This document shows, piece after piece, positions 52,901 through 59,715 of a stretch of 64,000 nt of DNA. Source of the DNA: Sialis fuliginosa (Eukaryota > Arthropoda > Insecta > Megaloptera > Sialidae); NCBI GenBank assembly GCA_961205875.1, contig OY540813.1, positions 28,925,001 through 28,989,000 on the forward strand, given 5' to 3'. The notes under the pieces were generated by a model, which was given only the letters and a program-made list of their open reading frames with translations, had not been told where the DNA came from and did no database searches. How positions within the stretch are numbered: position 1 is the first letter of the stretch; the number at the start of each line of letters is the position of its first letter. The position numbers and the translations under genes were made by a program.

Positions 52901-55744
52901 GGTTTGTTTATTAATATTTACTGTGTATTAATATTATATTAATTTATATTCTCTATTCCCAGAGCTAACAAATCACCTAATACTATCGTAACGCATCCAG
53001 ATTTCCGTATGATTGTCTTAGCGAATCGACCTGGTTTTCCGTTTCTTGGAAATGATTTCTTTGGAGCTTTAGGTGATTTATTCAGTTGTCATGCTGTTGA
53101 CAACCCATCTGTTGAATCTGAAACGGAACTACTCAGAAAATACGGACCTGATGTGCCGAAAGAATTAATTGAGAAACTTGTACATGCATTCGGTGAACTT
53201 CGTACTTTAGCCGATCAAGGCTTGGTTAGTTATCCTTATTCAACAAGAGAGGTCGTCAATATTGTTAAACATTTACAAGTAGGTGGAAACGATAAGATTT
53301 TGAATGTTATGTATATATAATGATAGTATATATAATGAATTTTTTTTAGAAATTTCCTAATGAAGATTTAGCAAATGTTATATTCAATGTATTTGATTTT
53401 GATCGATACAGTAACGATGTCCTACAAACGTTATCAGAAGTTTTAACAAAATATGGGTTTCCAACTAAAGAAATGTTTTCTAAACAATGGTTGGCAATAC
53501 AAAAAGCAAAAGAACATCTTCAGGTTACTGTAGAACGTAAAAGCGGGTATATACAAATAACACTCCTATTTTCATTGATCTTTAAGTTTTAATATGTACC
53601 CACAAAAATTAGATCCAATTGGATCAAAATTTCTTAATTGTTAAGATCCTAAAAATGATCTTATCTAATTAGATCCAATCAGATCTGATTGAATTCAAAT
53701 GTCTACCACTAAATTACATGAGATTCAATCACGTCTAGCTGGGTCTAATTAAATCTGATTCCTAACGGAAATATTTCAATGCCATGGAATCGAAGTCGTA
53801 CTAGACACATATTATTCCGACCCTGTGCCTTGCACTGAACCTATCAATCATAAATATCTAATTAAATATCATGGTTTGAAATTAATATGTACCTCTATGT
53901 ACTATCTTATTTAAATATATATCTACATTATCAGTAAATAAAAATGTATAGATGAGTTAAGATACTTTGACTGGATATAGAATTAGATCTAATTGAATCT
54001 TATAGCCAGTGTTCATGAAATATTTTTCAAATTTAATTGGATTTGACCAGTGTCCATGAAGTATTCAGATAGATACGGTATTAGATCCAAATAAATATGA
54101 TTAGATCTGATTGGATATAAAATCAGATCTAACCAGATACAAACATAGGTACTTCCTTAAGTATGACATCAGATCCAAAAATATCGATCTACTTGGATCT
54201 GATTAGATCAAATTAGATCTACTCATATCCATTTTGATCAGATTTAAATTGTTTCATTTTGATCAGATCTGATTTTGTGGTGTTATTAATTTTAATTTCT
54301 GACTGGCTCATACATTTTGTCATTCAAGTAAAATATATTTATGGTATTTTGATTATAGTTTAGATGTGAGTAGCCCAAAACATGGGAAAGAAGATCCAAA
54401 CAATGATCCCCACGTAGGGGGAAATACGTGGGCTGGTGGAACGGGAGGTAGAGATACAGCGGGGTTAGGTGGAAAAGGGGGTCCTTATAGGTTAGATAAA
54501 GGACACACTGTTCATCAGGTTAAAAATTACAATTTCAATTAATTTTTTAAATCATGGTCAAAATATTATATATTCTTTTAGTTGTCAGAAGCAGAGAAAG
54601 ATGATATTCCGGAACATGTAAAGAAAGCTGCGAGAGAAATGGGACGTAAAGCTTTTGAAGATAAACTACGTGAGATAAAAATGAGTGAATTTGATGCTTC
54701 TCTTTATGCACAGTTTTATAATAATGTTACAAAACCTGTACAGTCATTGCGTGTTGTGTTGAGTTCTCTCCAAGCAAAAAGTAAAGAAAGACAGTGGAGT
54801 AGACATCAGACTTCAGGAGAACTAGACGATGGAAAATTAATTGAAAGTAATAAATAATTGATGTAAAGAAAGTTTATATCGATAAATATATATTGTTTTT
54901 GTAGGTTTAACGGGTGAAAAAAATATCTATCGAAGAAGAACTGATAAAGATTCTGATTTTGGAAGTCCGCAGTTAAAACCAAAACGTTTGAAATTGGTTG
55001 TCGATGTATCTGGAAGCATGTACAGGTAGTTTAAAATTGTATTATGTTTATTTATTATATGATATATCTTTTGTAAATTTTTTAGGTTTAATTCTTACGA
55101 TGGTCGTTTAGAAAGAGAGCTAGAAGCTGTCGTTTTAGTTATGGAAGCTTTTCAGGGTTACGAAGAAAAATTTCAGTATGATATTTGTGGGCATTCTGGG
55201 GAGACTCATAATATTGTGTTTGTAAATCATAAAAAACCGCCCAAAAATAGTAAAGATCGCTTGGAAATAATAAGGGTAAAATTATTCATTATTAAATTTA
55301 CATTGAATTAAATTTAAATATTAAATTAATTTGTTTCAGACAATGCATGCACATGCTCAATTTTGTTGGTCAGGAGACCACACATTAGAAGCTACTGAGT
55401 ACGCAATAGATACTCTTTCAAAAGAAGATTGCGATGAAGCAATTGTAGTAGTTCTGTCGGATGCTAATTTGCAACGATATGGAATTCCGGCAAAACAGTT
55501 TGGTGATATTTTATCATCGAATCCAAAAGTCAGTGCTCATGCTATTTTTATAGGAAGTTTAGAAGATCAAGCTGAAAAGTATGTTAAATATATTAAATAC
55601 ATATAATTAATTTATTATATTTATTATTTTATTGTTTTTAGATTAATTCGATCACTTCCAACAGGAAGAGCATTTATTTGTAGTGATTTGACTGAATTGC
55701 CACAGATTTTAAAACAAATCTTTACTGCTTCTGTTTTACGGTGA
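19949..55744 (+). CDS. VWA8: VWA8, mitochondrial AAA+ ATPase with von Willebrand A domain
   Basis: Model: join 19949-20132, 20216-20460, 25578-25745, 25805-25893, 25969-26044, 49522-49674, 49752-50311, 51731-52013, 52074-52338, 52400-52901, 52963-53278, 53350-53546, 54359-54518, 54582-54846, 54905-55025, 55086-55275, 55340-55578, 55642-55744 (1371 residues, all phases agree). VWA8 is a dynein-like, MoxR-related AAA+ protein of the inner side of mitochondria; the basic Arg-rich N-terminus fits a targeting peptide. Modules: degenerate P-loop GPPGPGRR near 92-99, second P-loop GPRGCGKS at 410-417, third GNQGVGKN at 739-746 with Walker B VIDEAD at 803-808, a Gly-rich linker HVGGNTWAGGTGGRD, and a C-terminal VWA domain with MIDAS DVSGSM at 1188-1193. 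Human VWA8 is about 1905 residues; the block missing here lies between exons 12 and 13. Introns 2 and 5 are large and full of transposons. Confidence 0.92.
20487..22898. mobile_element. Long inverted-repeat element in VWA8 intron 2, split by a hAT insertion
   Basis: Left arm 20487-20820 and right arm 22150-22898 are inverted copies: AGTCCAGTCG at one end and CGACTGGACT at the other, and both contain the CTTCGAAGG block and GCTAACTCAACGCTACCTTTG or complement. The right arm carries about 320 extra bp (22297-22620). A 1.18-kb hAT-like element (20845-22022) sits inside. A clear target duplication was not found. Confidence 0.7.
20845..22022. mobile_element. hAT-like element with 8-bp TSD (nested)
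   Basis: Ends CATGGGCGTAGCCAGG and CCTGGCTACGCCCATG. Perfect duplication ATAATAAG at 20837-20844 and 22023-22030. G-rich and C-rich sub-terminal blocks face each other. It inserted into the older inverted-repeat element around it, so it is younger. Confidence 0.85.
22971..24107. mobile_element. hAT-like element with 8-bp TSD
   Basis: Ends CAGTGGCGTAACAATAG and TATAGTTACGCCGCTG with sub-terminal GGGCCCC blocks; perfect duplication GCTATCGT at 22963-22970 and 24108-24115. About 1.1 kb, non-coding, AT-rich interior. Confidence 0.85.
24152..24372. mobile_element. PIF/Harbinger-like MITE (221 bp)
   Basis: Arms GTGTCGATTCACACTATC and its near complement with long CCGGTCCCGGTCCGAT-type inner arms. 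TAA flanks both ends (24149-24151, 24373-24375). The interior holds a second inverted pair around CACACTATAGGTATCG, so it may be composite. Confidence 0.65.
24624..25321. mobile_element. hAT-like element, long form (698 bp)
   Basis: Ends CATAGACATAGAGAATGGAC and GTCCATTCTCTATATCTATG; perfect 8-bp duplication GTAAATAG (24616-24623, 25322-25329). It carries a 61-codon ORF (24926-25111) of no known family. The 195-bp element at 48760-48954 has the same termini. Confidence 0.85.
25395..25540. mobile_element. Small CAGTG-ended inverted-repeat element
   Basis: GTGTCGTAACTAC on the left and GTAGTTACATCACTGG on the right form imperfect termini like those of the hAT-like family nearby. No duplication confirmed; its left end abuts the CGACGCCACTG end of another repeat. 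Confidence 0.45.
26185..26577. mobile_element. hAT-like element with internal CGTGAG arrays
   Basis: Perfect 13-bp ends TAGAGCTGGGCGC and GCGCCCAGCTCTA; perfect duplication TTGGGTAG (26177-26184, 26578-26585). The interior is packed with CGTGAG, GCGTGA and GATCGTGAG words in irregular tandem. It lies in the largest VWA8 intron. Confidence 0.85.
26706..26988. mobile_element. CAGTGG-ended element
   Basis: CAGTGGCGCGTTAT near 26712 and ATAACGCATCACTG at the right are inverted. TTAGTACT occurs at 26698-26705 and 26989-26996, but the left copy is followed by six extra bases before CAGTGG, so the end structure is irregular. Confidence 0.5.
26989..28461. other. VWA8 intron 5 DNA, repeat fragments
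   Basis: No credible ORF. A segment at about 27834-28000 matches 37555-37720 (GTTCGAAATTTTTCTTAAAA and neighbouring words), so a fragment of the TGCTTCCTCG family interior is present. The rest is AT-rich and unassigned. Confidence 0.4.
28462..28524 (+). promoter_or_regulatory. TATA + Inr + DPE core promoter of the nested gene
   Basis: TATATATAT starts at 28462, exactly 31 bp before the A of CCAGTC at 28493 (an initiator-like motif). GGTTA at 28520-28524 occupies +28 to +32 and fits the DPE consensus RGWYV. The spacing of all three matches a textbook arthropod core promoter, and the local DNA is GC-richer than its surroundings. The first ATG of the nested ORF is about 510 bp downstream. Confidence 0.65.
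29005..30390 (+). CDS. Nested intronless gene inside VWA8 intron, unrecognised 461-aa protein
   Basis: An uninterrupted 461-codon ORF in the same direction as VWA8, in the 23.5-kb intron 26045-49521. I do not recognise the family. The protein is basic at the N-terminus (MVKIRWQSSTRPLFIKYVW), then largely polar and probably disordered with Ser/Lys/Asn-rich stretches. Its most ordered-looking segment is FLSERVLQWLDLAG near 180-195. Two RRSNS motifs (about 270 and 310) and RQGSLQ (about 410) fit basophilic kinase or 14-3-3 sites. The C-terminus has a hydrophobic SKRQLHIFMPNLPKR stretch. No membrane segment or signal peptide is seen. A strong core promoter lies upstream at 28462-28524 and an AATAAA downstream, so it looks like an independent gene with a ~500-nt 5' leader. 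Single-exon structure could mean a retrocopy, but no parent is visible here. Coding status is likely, function unknown. Confidence 0.75.
   Translation: MVKIRWQSSTRPLFIKYVWINGSRHPILSSDDPLLKRSFNKCRKTPTSSLTNSPRASSTNTLTKSIKSTLPNNELENCLVQLQLVISDHRPVNNEDKSSKKYSPKKQDLIDDNEIDIANFKVDELYSSDTESGQGVDNNLGPLLKQEPINLICKVEEKPEINLFPSLYTEKIELSKEVEKNFLSERVLQWLDLAGASIIDDCYRTSASKLRQTEESKSMWSKKRVVTTVSSKNSTDGSSKKEHTGKNTTPRMFSDHQKAKRRSNSSDIIKSGSENEIDVNLMPYKNMYSPNDKMKIDLSKPDNFQRRSNSLQFESKDFSVVSAKNFFGGQGKSVFTVSTNPYVKPKPMSSIPFHSVGENNYEKNCYSTRDSVSVFKELEKARMFEKNMYRNFNTKEKILLRQGSLQSRNFIKQKSPLIPKQKDADGNNFQSISKRQLHIFMPNLPKRTVDSLSTISSSLAS
30483..30488 (+). terminator. Nested gene polyadenylation signal
   Basis: AATAAA about 95 bp after the stop codon of the nested ORF, the first downstream. 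Confidence 0.5.
30786..32238. mobile_element. Composite long inverted-repeat element
   Basis: The ends CGGCGATACGGATATTTTG and its complement CAAAATATTCGTATCGCCG are followed inward by long arms (30786-31235 and 31640-32238) sharing TGCTACACTATCAGATCAAA, CACTTACAGATGTTCA and TTCGAAAAACCTACCATAAT or complements. The centre holds a fragment of the TGCTTCCTCG family (about 31240-31557). The right arm is interrupted by about 240 bp (31926-32160) that contain the hammerhead hairpin. No duplication resolved at the outer ends. Confidence 0.7.
31962..32156. ncRNA. Hairpin with two opposed hammerhead ribozyme cores
   Basis: A near-perfect inverted repeat: arms of about 97 bp meet at 32059-32060 with almost no loop. 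On the plus strand the right arm shows CTGATGAG (32077-32084), a stem-loop ACTTC-TTGT-GAAGT (32086-32099), CGAAAC (32100-32105), a tiny ACGT loop and the GTC cleavage triplet ending at 32112; bases 32073-32076 pair with 32113-32116 as stem I. On the minus strand the left arm repeats this (CTGATGAG at 32041-32034, GAAAC at 32017-32013, ATC ending at 32006). These are the invariant parts of the hammerhead self-cleaving RNA, in the minimal short-stem-III form known from Penelope-like retroelements and retrozymes. Whether it is active is not shown. Confidence 0.75.
32239..32902. other. VWA8 intron 5 DNA
   Basis: AT-rich without ORFs, RNA genes or clear repeat ends. Confidence 0.4.
32903..33476. 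mobile_element. TGCTTCCTCG-family element, copy 1 (574 bp)
   Basis: Terminal inverted repeats TGCTTCCTCG and CGAGGAAGCA. The interior contains a TGTCTGTCTGTC tract, the CAAGCCAGACC region in reverse, and GCACGAGGAAGCA at the end near TAACTACC. It is in inverse orientation to the copy at 37455-38226. Superfamily not assigned. Confidence 0.65.
33477..35389. other. VWA8 intron 5 DNA
   Basis: Non-coding. A poly-G run lies at about 34008-34021. At 34780-35330 the words AACCGATGTAGTTAAACCG and CATCGGTTATAGTTAAACCGG recur in both orientations with GTTTACACGGA-like sequence, hinting at decayed inverted-repeat elements. No complete element could be bounded. Confidence 0.35.
35398..35687. mobile_element. 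hAT-like MITE (290 bp) with 8-bp TSD
   Basis: Ends TAGAGATTGGAAAAATAGTT and AACTATTTTTCCAATCTCTA, perfect over 20 bp. Perfect duplication ATAATAAC at 35390-35397 and 35688-35695. The interior carries repeated CAACTATTT words. Confidence 0.85.
35923..36405. mobile_element. Inverted-repeat element with duplicated right arm
   Basis: The left CCATGGGAGCCACGGGACTT...TTATACGTA block is mirrored on the right by TACGTATAAGAAAGTCGCAT...CATGGC. The right block occurs twice about 60 bp apart (near 36312 and 36371). No duplication found. Confidence 0.5.
36406..37454. other. VWA8 intron 5 DNA
   Basis: AT-rich. A CAGACAGACAGACAC tract near 36685 resembles the ends of dispersed arthropod repeats. No gene or complete element seen. 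Confidence 0.35.
37455..38226. mobile_element. TGCTTCCTCG-family element, copy 2 (772 bp)
   Basis: Same termini as copy 1 (TGCTTCCTCG, CGAGGAAGCA). It holds a tandem GTCAAAATGACATTTAA duplication near 37678-37712 and a GGACGGACAGACAGAC tract near the right. Fragments of the family recur at 27834, 31240-31557 and 42422. Confidence 0.65.
38227..41108. other. VWA8 intron 5 DNA
   Basis: No credible ORF or RNA gene. A CAGGCCTGGTCAACC word near 38777 resembles a hAT terminus, without a matching partner. A GTGTGTGTCTGTGTGTC tract at about 40183 looks like part of a dispersed repeat. Confidence 0.35.
41109..41303 (+). mobile_element. LINE 3' end fragment or SINE
   Basis: It begins GTAGCTGTTACCCGCGACTT followed by CGTCCGCGTGGAA, then CAAGATCGGTTAAGTGGTTT and ends ACAGACAAAG...TTTCGCATTTAGTAG. 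This word order is that of the widespread insect non-LTR 3' tail or derived SINE. It is a 5'-truncated fragment with no coding part. Confidence 0.55.
41304..43698. other. VWA8 intron 5 DNA
   Basis: Non-coding and AT-rich, with a TTTGCTTCCTCGCAATATCG end fragment of the TGCTTCCTCG family at 42422 and a run of about 24 T at 43205-43222. Confidence 0.35.
43699..44730. mobile_element. Long inverted-repeat element interrupted by a hAT insertion
   Basis: The left arm has CTATTTCATTTAAGAATGCA then GCAGTGGTTGCCGGGG and GACGGTACGAATC; the right arm has the complements up to TGCATTCTTAAATGAAATAG. When the 459-bp element at 44247-44705 is skipped, the pairing continues (left ACTATATTCTATTTC against right GAAATAGAG and TATAGT). 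The interior matches the repeat in PPP6R intron 11. Confidence 0.65.
44247..44705. mobile_element. hAT-like element inserted in an inverted-repeat arm
   Basis: Left end CAGCGATTCTTAAACTAGGG with GGGGGTCCG behind it, right end GGGGGTCCCTAGC and TTTAATAACCGATG. Flanks AAATAGAG (44239-44246) and ATATAGAG (44706-44713) match at 7 of 8. The interior has a thrice repeated AAGGTC(A)TTG(T/C)AGTT segment. Confidence 0.7.
44825..45045. repeat. Imperfect tandem repeat, two copies of about 122 bp
   Basis: Copy 1 starts CCAATATGGCGGACGCCCCA, copy 2 CCAATATGGTAGAACCATCA. Both continue with AAGATG, GATTAT, CAACC/CAACTCCCTTGA and ATGGGTATCAAATGAAAGGG (or one change). Confidence 0.7.
45046..47481. other. VWA8 intron 5 DNA with a possible PIF/Harbinger fragment
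   Basis: Mostly AT-rich non-coding. The minus-strand ORF 46904-47110 contains SLSDEEDILLFLAV...RQKKKW, loosely like the acidic-hydrophobic-basic N-terminus of Harbinger DNA-binding or transposase proteins, and GGCTAGGTCCACACGGACAG at 46621 resembles a Harbinger terminus. No second terminus was found, so this is at most a broken piece. Confidence 0.3.
47491..47998. mobile_element. MULE-like foldback with 9-bp TSD (508 bp)
   Basis: Long arms of about 200 bp from AGGGTGTTTTTTT to AAAAAAACACCCT share GATCTATGAGT, CCATTTGATTAACATG and CGTTGAAAAA or complements. ACTGTATAA flanks both sides (47482-47490, 47999-48007). Long terminal inverted repeats plus a 9-bp duplication are typical of Mutator-like elements. 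Two extra T bases precede the left end. Confidence 0.7.
48540..48692. mobile_element. Near-perfect palindromic MITE (153 bp)
   Basis: Arms AGGGCCGATTTGTCGGGAGG and complement, with a second paired layer CAGATTGGGTCGTGTATAGG and complement inside, so the whole element folds on itself. The duplication is unclear. A diverged copy lies at 13928-14100. Confidence 0.7.
48760..48954. mobile_element. hAT-like MITE (195 bp), short form of the 24.6-kb element
   Basis: Same termini as 24624-25321 (CATAGACATAGAGAATGGAC; GTCCATTCTCTATGTCTATG), perfect duplication GAAATATT (48752-48759, 48955-48962). It keeps only the two ends of the long form. Confidence 0.85.
48997..49081. mobile_element. PIF/Harbinger-like MITE (85 bp)
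   Basis: Ends TGCCGTGTTTAGACC and GGTCTAAACACGACA, flanked by TTA on both sides (48994-48996, 49082-49084). Short relative of 15670-15799. Confidence 0.7.
50421..50781. mobile_element. hAT-like MITE in VWA8 intron 7
   Basis: Ends CAGTGGCGTAGATAGGGG and CTATCTACGCCACTG; perfect 8-bp duplication ACGCAGAA (50413-50420, 50782-50789). 361 bp, non-coding. Confidence 0.85.
50790..51730. other. Remainder of VWA8 intron 7
   Basis: Non-coding. Two similar blocks near 51321-51360 and 51460-51495 share GTATGGGGATAAGGG and GGCAGACGCA. GGTTCGGGTTCA is repeated near 50838 and 50861. No complete element was bounded. Confidence 0.35.
53597..54285. mobile_element. GATC-rich transposon-like element in VWA8 intron 12
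   Basis: Imperfect inverted ends ACCCACAAAAATTAGATC and GATCTGATTTTGTGGTG enclose about 690 bp filled with more than twenty variants of AGATCTGATTAGATC-like words in both orientations. No target duplication was confirmed. It fills almost all of the intron between the third AAA module and the Gly-rich linker. Confidence 0.55.
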
Positions 55745-57071
55745 TGATAAAATTATTCATTCAAAAAAATTTAATAATAATTTGAATATATGTTTTATAC
55801 ACTTATGTATTAATAATGAATATTATTAGTGGCAGATTATCACACAGACATAGCAATAATACATATGCCTCGGACTAAATTTAAAAAAAAATTAAGTGGG
55901 CCACGAAACTTTTGTTTACACCTTTAATGGCTCTTTATTGCATATTTGTATAAACTGTCACTGAACATAATTTAAGAAGGTAGAAGTATTTATTATTCTG
56001 TGGGTAGAAGTTAATTTTTGCAATTAATTATATGGTTTATAGTAAAAGTTAAATTAAATAAATATTACGATAAGTTTTTAATACATTTATAATATAGATA
56101 ATAGTCAACGTTGTTATACAACAAAATGTAAAAAATATTTTATTGATGAAAAAAATAGTATGTAATTTTATTAAATGAGCTACCTATACAATATATATTT
56201 TTTTAATCTTGTGTGTATTGTAGAAATATTTATATTTATATTTTAGATTTAATATTAAAGGCACGTATTGTAGGTCATGCAGTAAATTCCATTAATGTTT
56301 CAGTATAAAAATAATTTTTGGTGTTTTTTTCATTGTTATGCATGTCAGCAGCACATGTCCGCAGTATTATATTCAAGTTCATAGTAAAAAATAATTTCTG
56401 TTCAGTATTTTCATTGTAAATCTATACTGTAAAATGTACAGTAGATCGATGTCGAGATTGAGTTAGATATTTACTGAACAATTAATTGTTAATTCTGAAT
56501 ATTTATGAAAAATGTAAAAAAAAATTACACCTTGATAATAATATGATGTCCTTATGTATTTTCAAATTTTCAAACTTTCATTTCCTGTAAGATAGCCAAC
56601 ATACATAAAACATTATAAAATATGTGCGCGTGCGCAAAAGTTTATTTTAGTGTTATTTCCTCTGGCATCTTCCTTCCATTTACCCCATTTACCGTTTACC
56701 TGTATTCTTCCCAGTTTCTTGAAAGATTTTTTTGGAGGGTTGAAATATAAAAAGGAAGTTCACGTTTTCTACACTTTATTCAGATAATTATTTTAGCGAA
56801 TATTGAGGAAATAAAAAATAAAATTAAGTAAGTACTTCCATTAAATAAATTAAGTTAAAACTTTCTATTTATGTGGGTCGCCATTCTGGTATTGTGTATT
56901 GTACTATTGATATTATTGATAAGGCGTCACCGCCTTTTAAAGTACTAATTACAAAACATTTACGTTAGCACATTATTTTATATTATTTCTGTGGTTATGT
57001 GCATTAATGCTATGAAATTACCGGCGTTTACTTTGATTTAATTTTGTATTTTTTGCTTATTGAACTTTCAG
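55745..57071. other. VWA8 3' flank and SR-gene upstream region
   Basis: An AATAAA at 56057-56062 could end VWA8. TATAAAA at 56746-56752 and a TCAGAT at 56780-56785 are weak promoter candidates for the SR gene. GTAAGT at 56828 and TTTCAG at 57066-57071 would bound a 5' UTR intron just before the ATG. Confidence 0.4.
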
Positions 57072-57072
57072 A

Positions 57073-59517
57073 ATGTCAAGATATCGCGAATGGGATTTAT
57101 CTTGCAAAGTGTATGTAGGAAATTTGGGATCTTCTGCTAGCAAACATGAAATTGAAAATGCTTTCAGTAAATATGGACCTCTGCGAAATGTGTGGGTTGC
57201 AAGAAACCCACCAGGTTTTGCTTTTGTTGAATTCGAAGATCCCAGAGATGCTGAAGATGCAGTTAGAGGTTTAGATGGAACGTAAGTAATTTATTGTATT
57301 TAATGTAAAAATTAGAATTATTATATGATGAGTATTTATATTTTTTGTCTTCTTTTCCCGGCAGAAAGAACTATGTTGATTAATATTAATCTGATATGTA
57401 TTATTTTACTTTTATTTTAAGGGTTTTAAGTGATATAAATTTCATGCAAGATAATATTTTTATTTAGACGTTGCTGTGGGACCCGTGTTCGAGTAGAGAT
57501 GTCTTCTGGTCGTTCCAGGAGAGGGGGCAGGCGACCGCCACCTCGGTATTCTAGGTAAGATAGATTGATTTATATATTATTTTTTTTAAATATTGTGTCC
57601 CCAAGACTTCTCATTATATTTATTAAATGATTTCCTTGCTTATATCCTTATTAGTGGACTGCTAAAGGTTAACATAGTTTTATAGTTTATAGTTTAATAG
57701 TTAATTTTTTGCTGTCCGTTATTTATAATTTATAATTTTTTTCAATGTTATTTACATTGAAATAAACGGGTCATGATTTTGTTTATCGTTTGTCATACAA
57801 GTTTTAAAATATGTATAATTAAATTTGATTTTCTGAAATATGTCAAAAAACATAAAAAATGTATCTTTATATTTTTCTTTGCTCTCGTTACGAAATAAGT
57901 TATTTTATGACCTAAAAAATATCCTTTTGCATGGAATATCCTGTAGTGTAATTAAGAGGTGCTACAAGGTGTGTTCCCATTTCCCACTTAAATTACATGG
58001 GAAAATGATTCTTTAGAACTAAAGTTGGTATTACTGACACACGTCATGAATCAGTAATACACACTAGTATTTAAGCATCTTTTTCCCATGTTATTTAATT
58101 GGGAAACAGGACTCTCTCTTGAAGTACCTCTTGAGGGTTTTTTTAGGTCATAGACTAACTTATTTTGTAAAGAGAGAGAAATATATTTTTTTGGAACACC
58201 CTAATAAACATTAGTTAATAAATGATTCAATTATCTTGTATGGCTATTCTATATTTTAAAATATTATTTCCTGACTACTATTAAATGTGTCCAAAAGTTT
58301 CACATTTTAATCAATACTTTTAATCTGAAGCTATTTATATAATTTTATAATTATATTTTAACAAAAATGAGTGGTTTTCATTGTATCGACGTTAAATAGA
58401 AATAAACTGTTTGGTTAGTTAATTTTTATAATATAAATTATATGAATACCTTATGATTAAAATAAAATAGATTGTGAAGTATTTGGGCACAGGAATTGCA
58501 TATTAAGTGGGGTAAATGACGCTGTAATGGAGGTGTTAAAGTGATATACACACTTTCAGGCCGCTGTTTACATGTGACCTTCCTCCTGACTGAGCACCCC
58601 ACTACCTTCCACCAACTACCACCACTACTACAAAACACCTCTAAACTCTGCCCCACGCCAGGCGTCACACAACTACTACTCATCTTGCGCAGACGTTTAA
58701 ACATCGTTAGCAACCTCTATACGCCGTCATCCATCATTCACCTCGGCAACGTGTTTATAACATCGGTAGCGACCGCACCACCTAATACGTCGTATCTACC
58801 ACCCTTGTCTGCTCGCGCGTCAACAATTGCAACGCTACCGTGTTGTGTAGCCCCCGACAGACCGGTAGCGTATTGCAGCTGTTCAGTTGTCCTTAGTTGT
58901 CGGTGAAAGCTTGTGCTTACTGGAAATATTAACGGTTATATGTCCGTAATGGTATGTCAAATTCATTCTGGCATTTTTACTTTTATTACTGAATTTGTCG
59001 GTTGTTGTTGATTTTTAAATTATGTTAGTACATTGGGAAAATTAACGGTTATGGTTAGTGCTTATGAAAATACTTAAATCTTTCTTATTTTTCTTTTATT
59101 TTATTTTCGTAATTTACTTTTCAGTTCTGGGATATTATATATAAGGATTTTAGGGTATTGTGGAAATGCAAATTTTCAAGGTAATGAGAATTTACAGTTT
59201 TTATATTTAATTTTAAGTTGCACAAATTTATTTCGAAGCGATTATATTTTTCTTTACGAAACACCTGAATTATTGTGACTGAAGAAATGCTTGAATTTAG
59301 CATTGGTTGTTTCCAAAAGCACAAGAGTGTTCACTACATCCCTTGTTGGGGGATTATTAAATATGGTGGTAATTTAAAATGGTAGGTGTTTGATATTGAA
59401 TCAATGTTAACATTGTCATATTATAGGTCCCGATCACCACGCCGGTCGCGCTCTCCAAGGTCGAGATCGCGTTCCCGTGACAGACGCAGCCGATCTGATT
59501 CCAGAGATAGACGCTAA
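57073..59517 (+). CDS. SRSF3: Small SR splicing factor (SRSF3/Rbp1 type)
   Basis: Model: join 57073-57281, 57468-57554, 59427-59517 (128 residues), GT-AG junctions in phase. SR proteins bind exonic enhancers through an RNA recognition motif and recruit the splicing machinery through an RS domain in nuclear speckles. The RRM occupies residues about 12-83: RNP2 VYVGNL at 13-18 and RNP1 GFAFVEFE at 48-55, with [18 protein letters not shown] typical of the SRSF3/SRSF7/x16 group. [17 protein letters not shown] hinge is followed by an RS tail ([19 protein letters not shown]) ending DSRDRR. There is no CCHC zinc knuckle, so SRSF3/Rbp1 fits better than SRSF7/x16. The last intron (57555-59426) contains a C-rich conserved-looking exon candidate with an early stop, suggesting autoregulation. 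Identity confident. Confidence 0.92.
57880..58180. mobile_element. Inverted-repeat element in the SR gene intron
   Basis: AAATAAGTTATTTTATGACC and TTTTTAGGTCATAGACTAAC plus CTTATTTTGTAA form arms; inner words CCCATTTCCCA/GGGAAA and GTAATAC/GTATTAC also pair. No duplication established. Confidence 0.5.
58560..58951 (+). other. Probable poison exon of the SR gene
   Basis: Acceptor ACACTTTCAG ends at 58559 and donor G|GTATGT lies at 58951/58952. Joined to exon 2 (phase 2), the reading frame meets TGA at 58591-58593 after ten codons, far upstream of the next junction, so the transcript would be a nonsense-mediated-decay target. The stretch 58555-58910 is strikingly C/A-rich (CACTAC, CACC, CAACTAC, CATC words) in an AT-rich intron, the kind of sequence SRSF3-like proteins bind. 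Poison exons that autoregulate SR genes are well known in animals. An antisense or plus-strand ORF through it is explained by low stop density in C-rich DNA. Confidence 0.6.
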
Positions 59518-59709
59518 GAGAAAGGATCTGATGATAATGATGATAAACATTATTGAACGTATCAACTGTTTTAAGTGCAAATGTTTTCATATTTTTAGTT
59601 ACTTTTAATACTTGGTGTAATATTATTCAGTAATTGTATTTGTTTATTTTTTATTGAATATATAAGCTTTCGAAAGTACTGATTTTATGTTCTTTATATA
59701 TTTTTTGAT

Positions 59710-59715
59710 AATAAA
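59710..59715 (+). terminator. SR gene polyadenylation signal
   Basis: AATAAA about 190 bp after the stop codon of the SR gene. Confidence 0.45.

Noticed and set aside
58438-58906. ORFs on both strands of the C-rich block in the SR gene
   Set aside because: C-rich DNA has few stops; neither product shows domains, and the block fits better as a non-coding poison exon.
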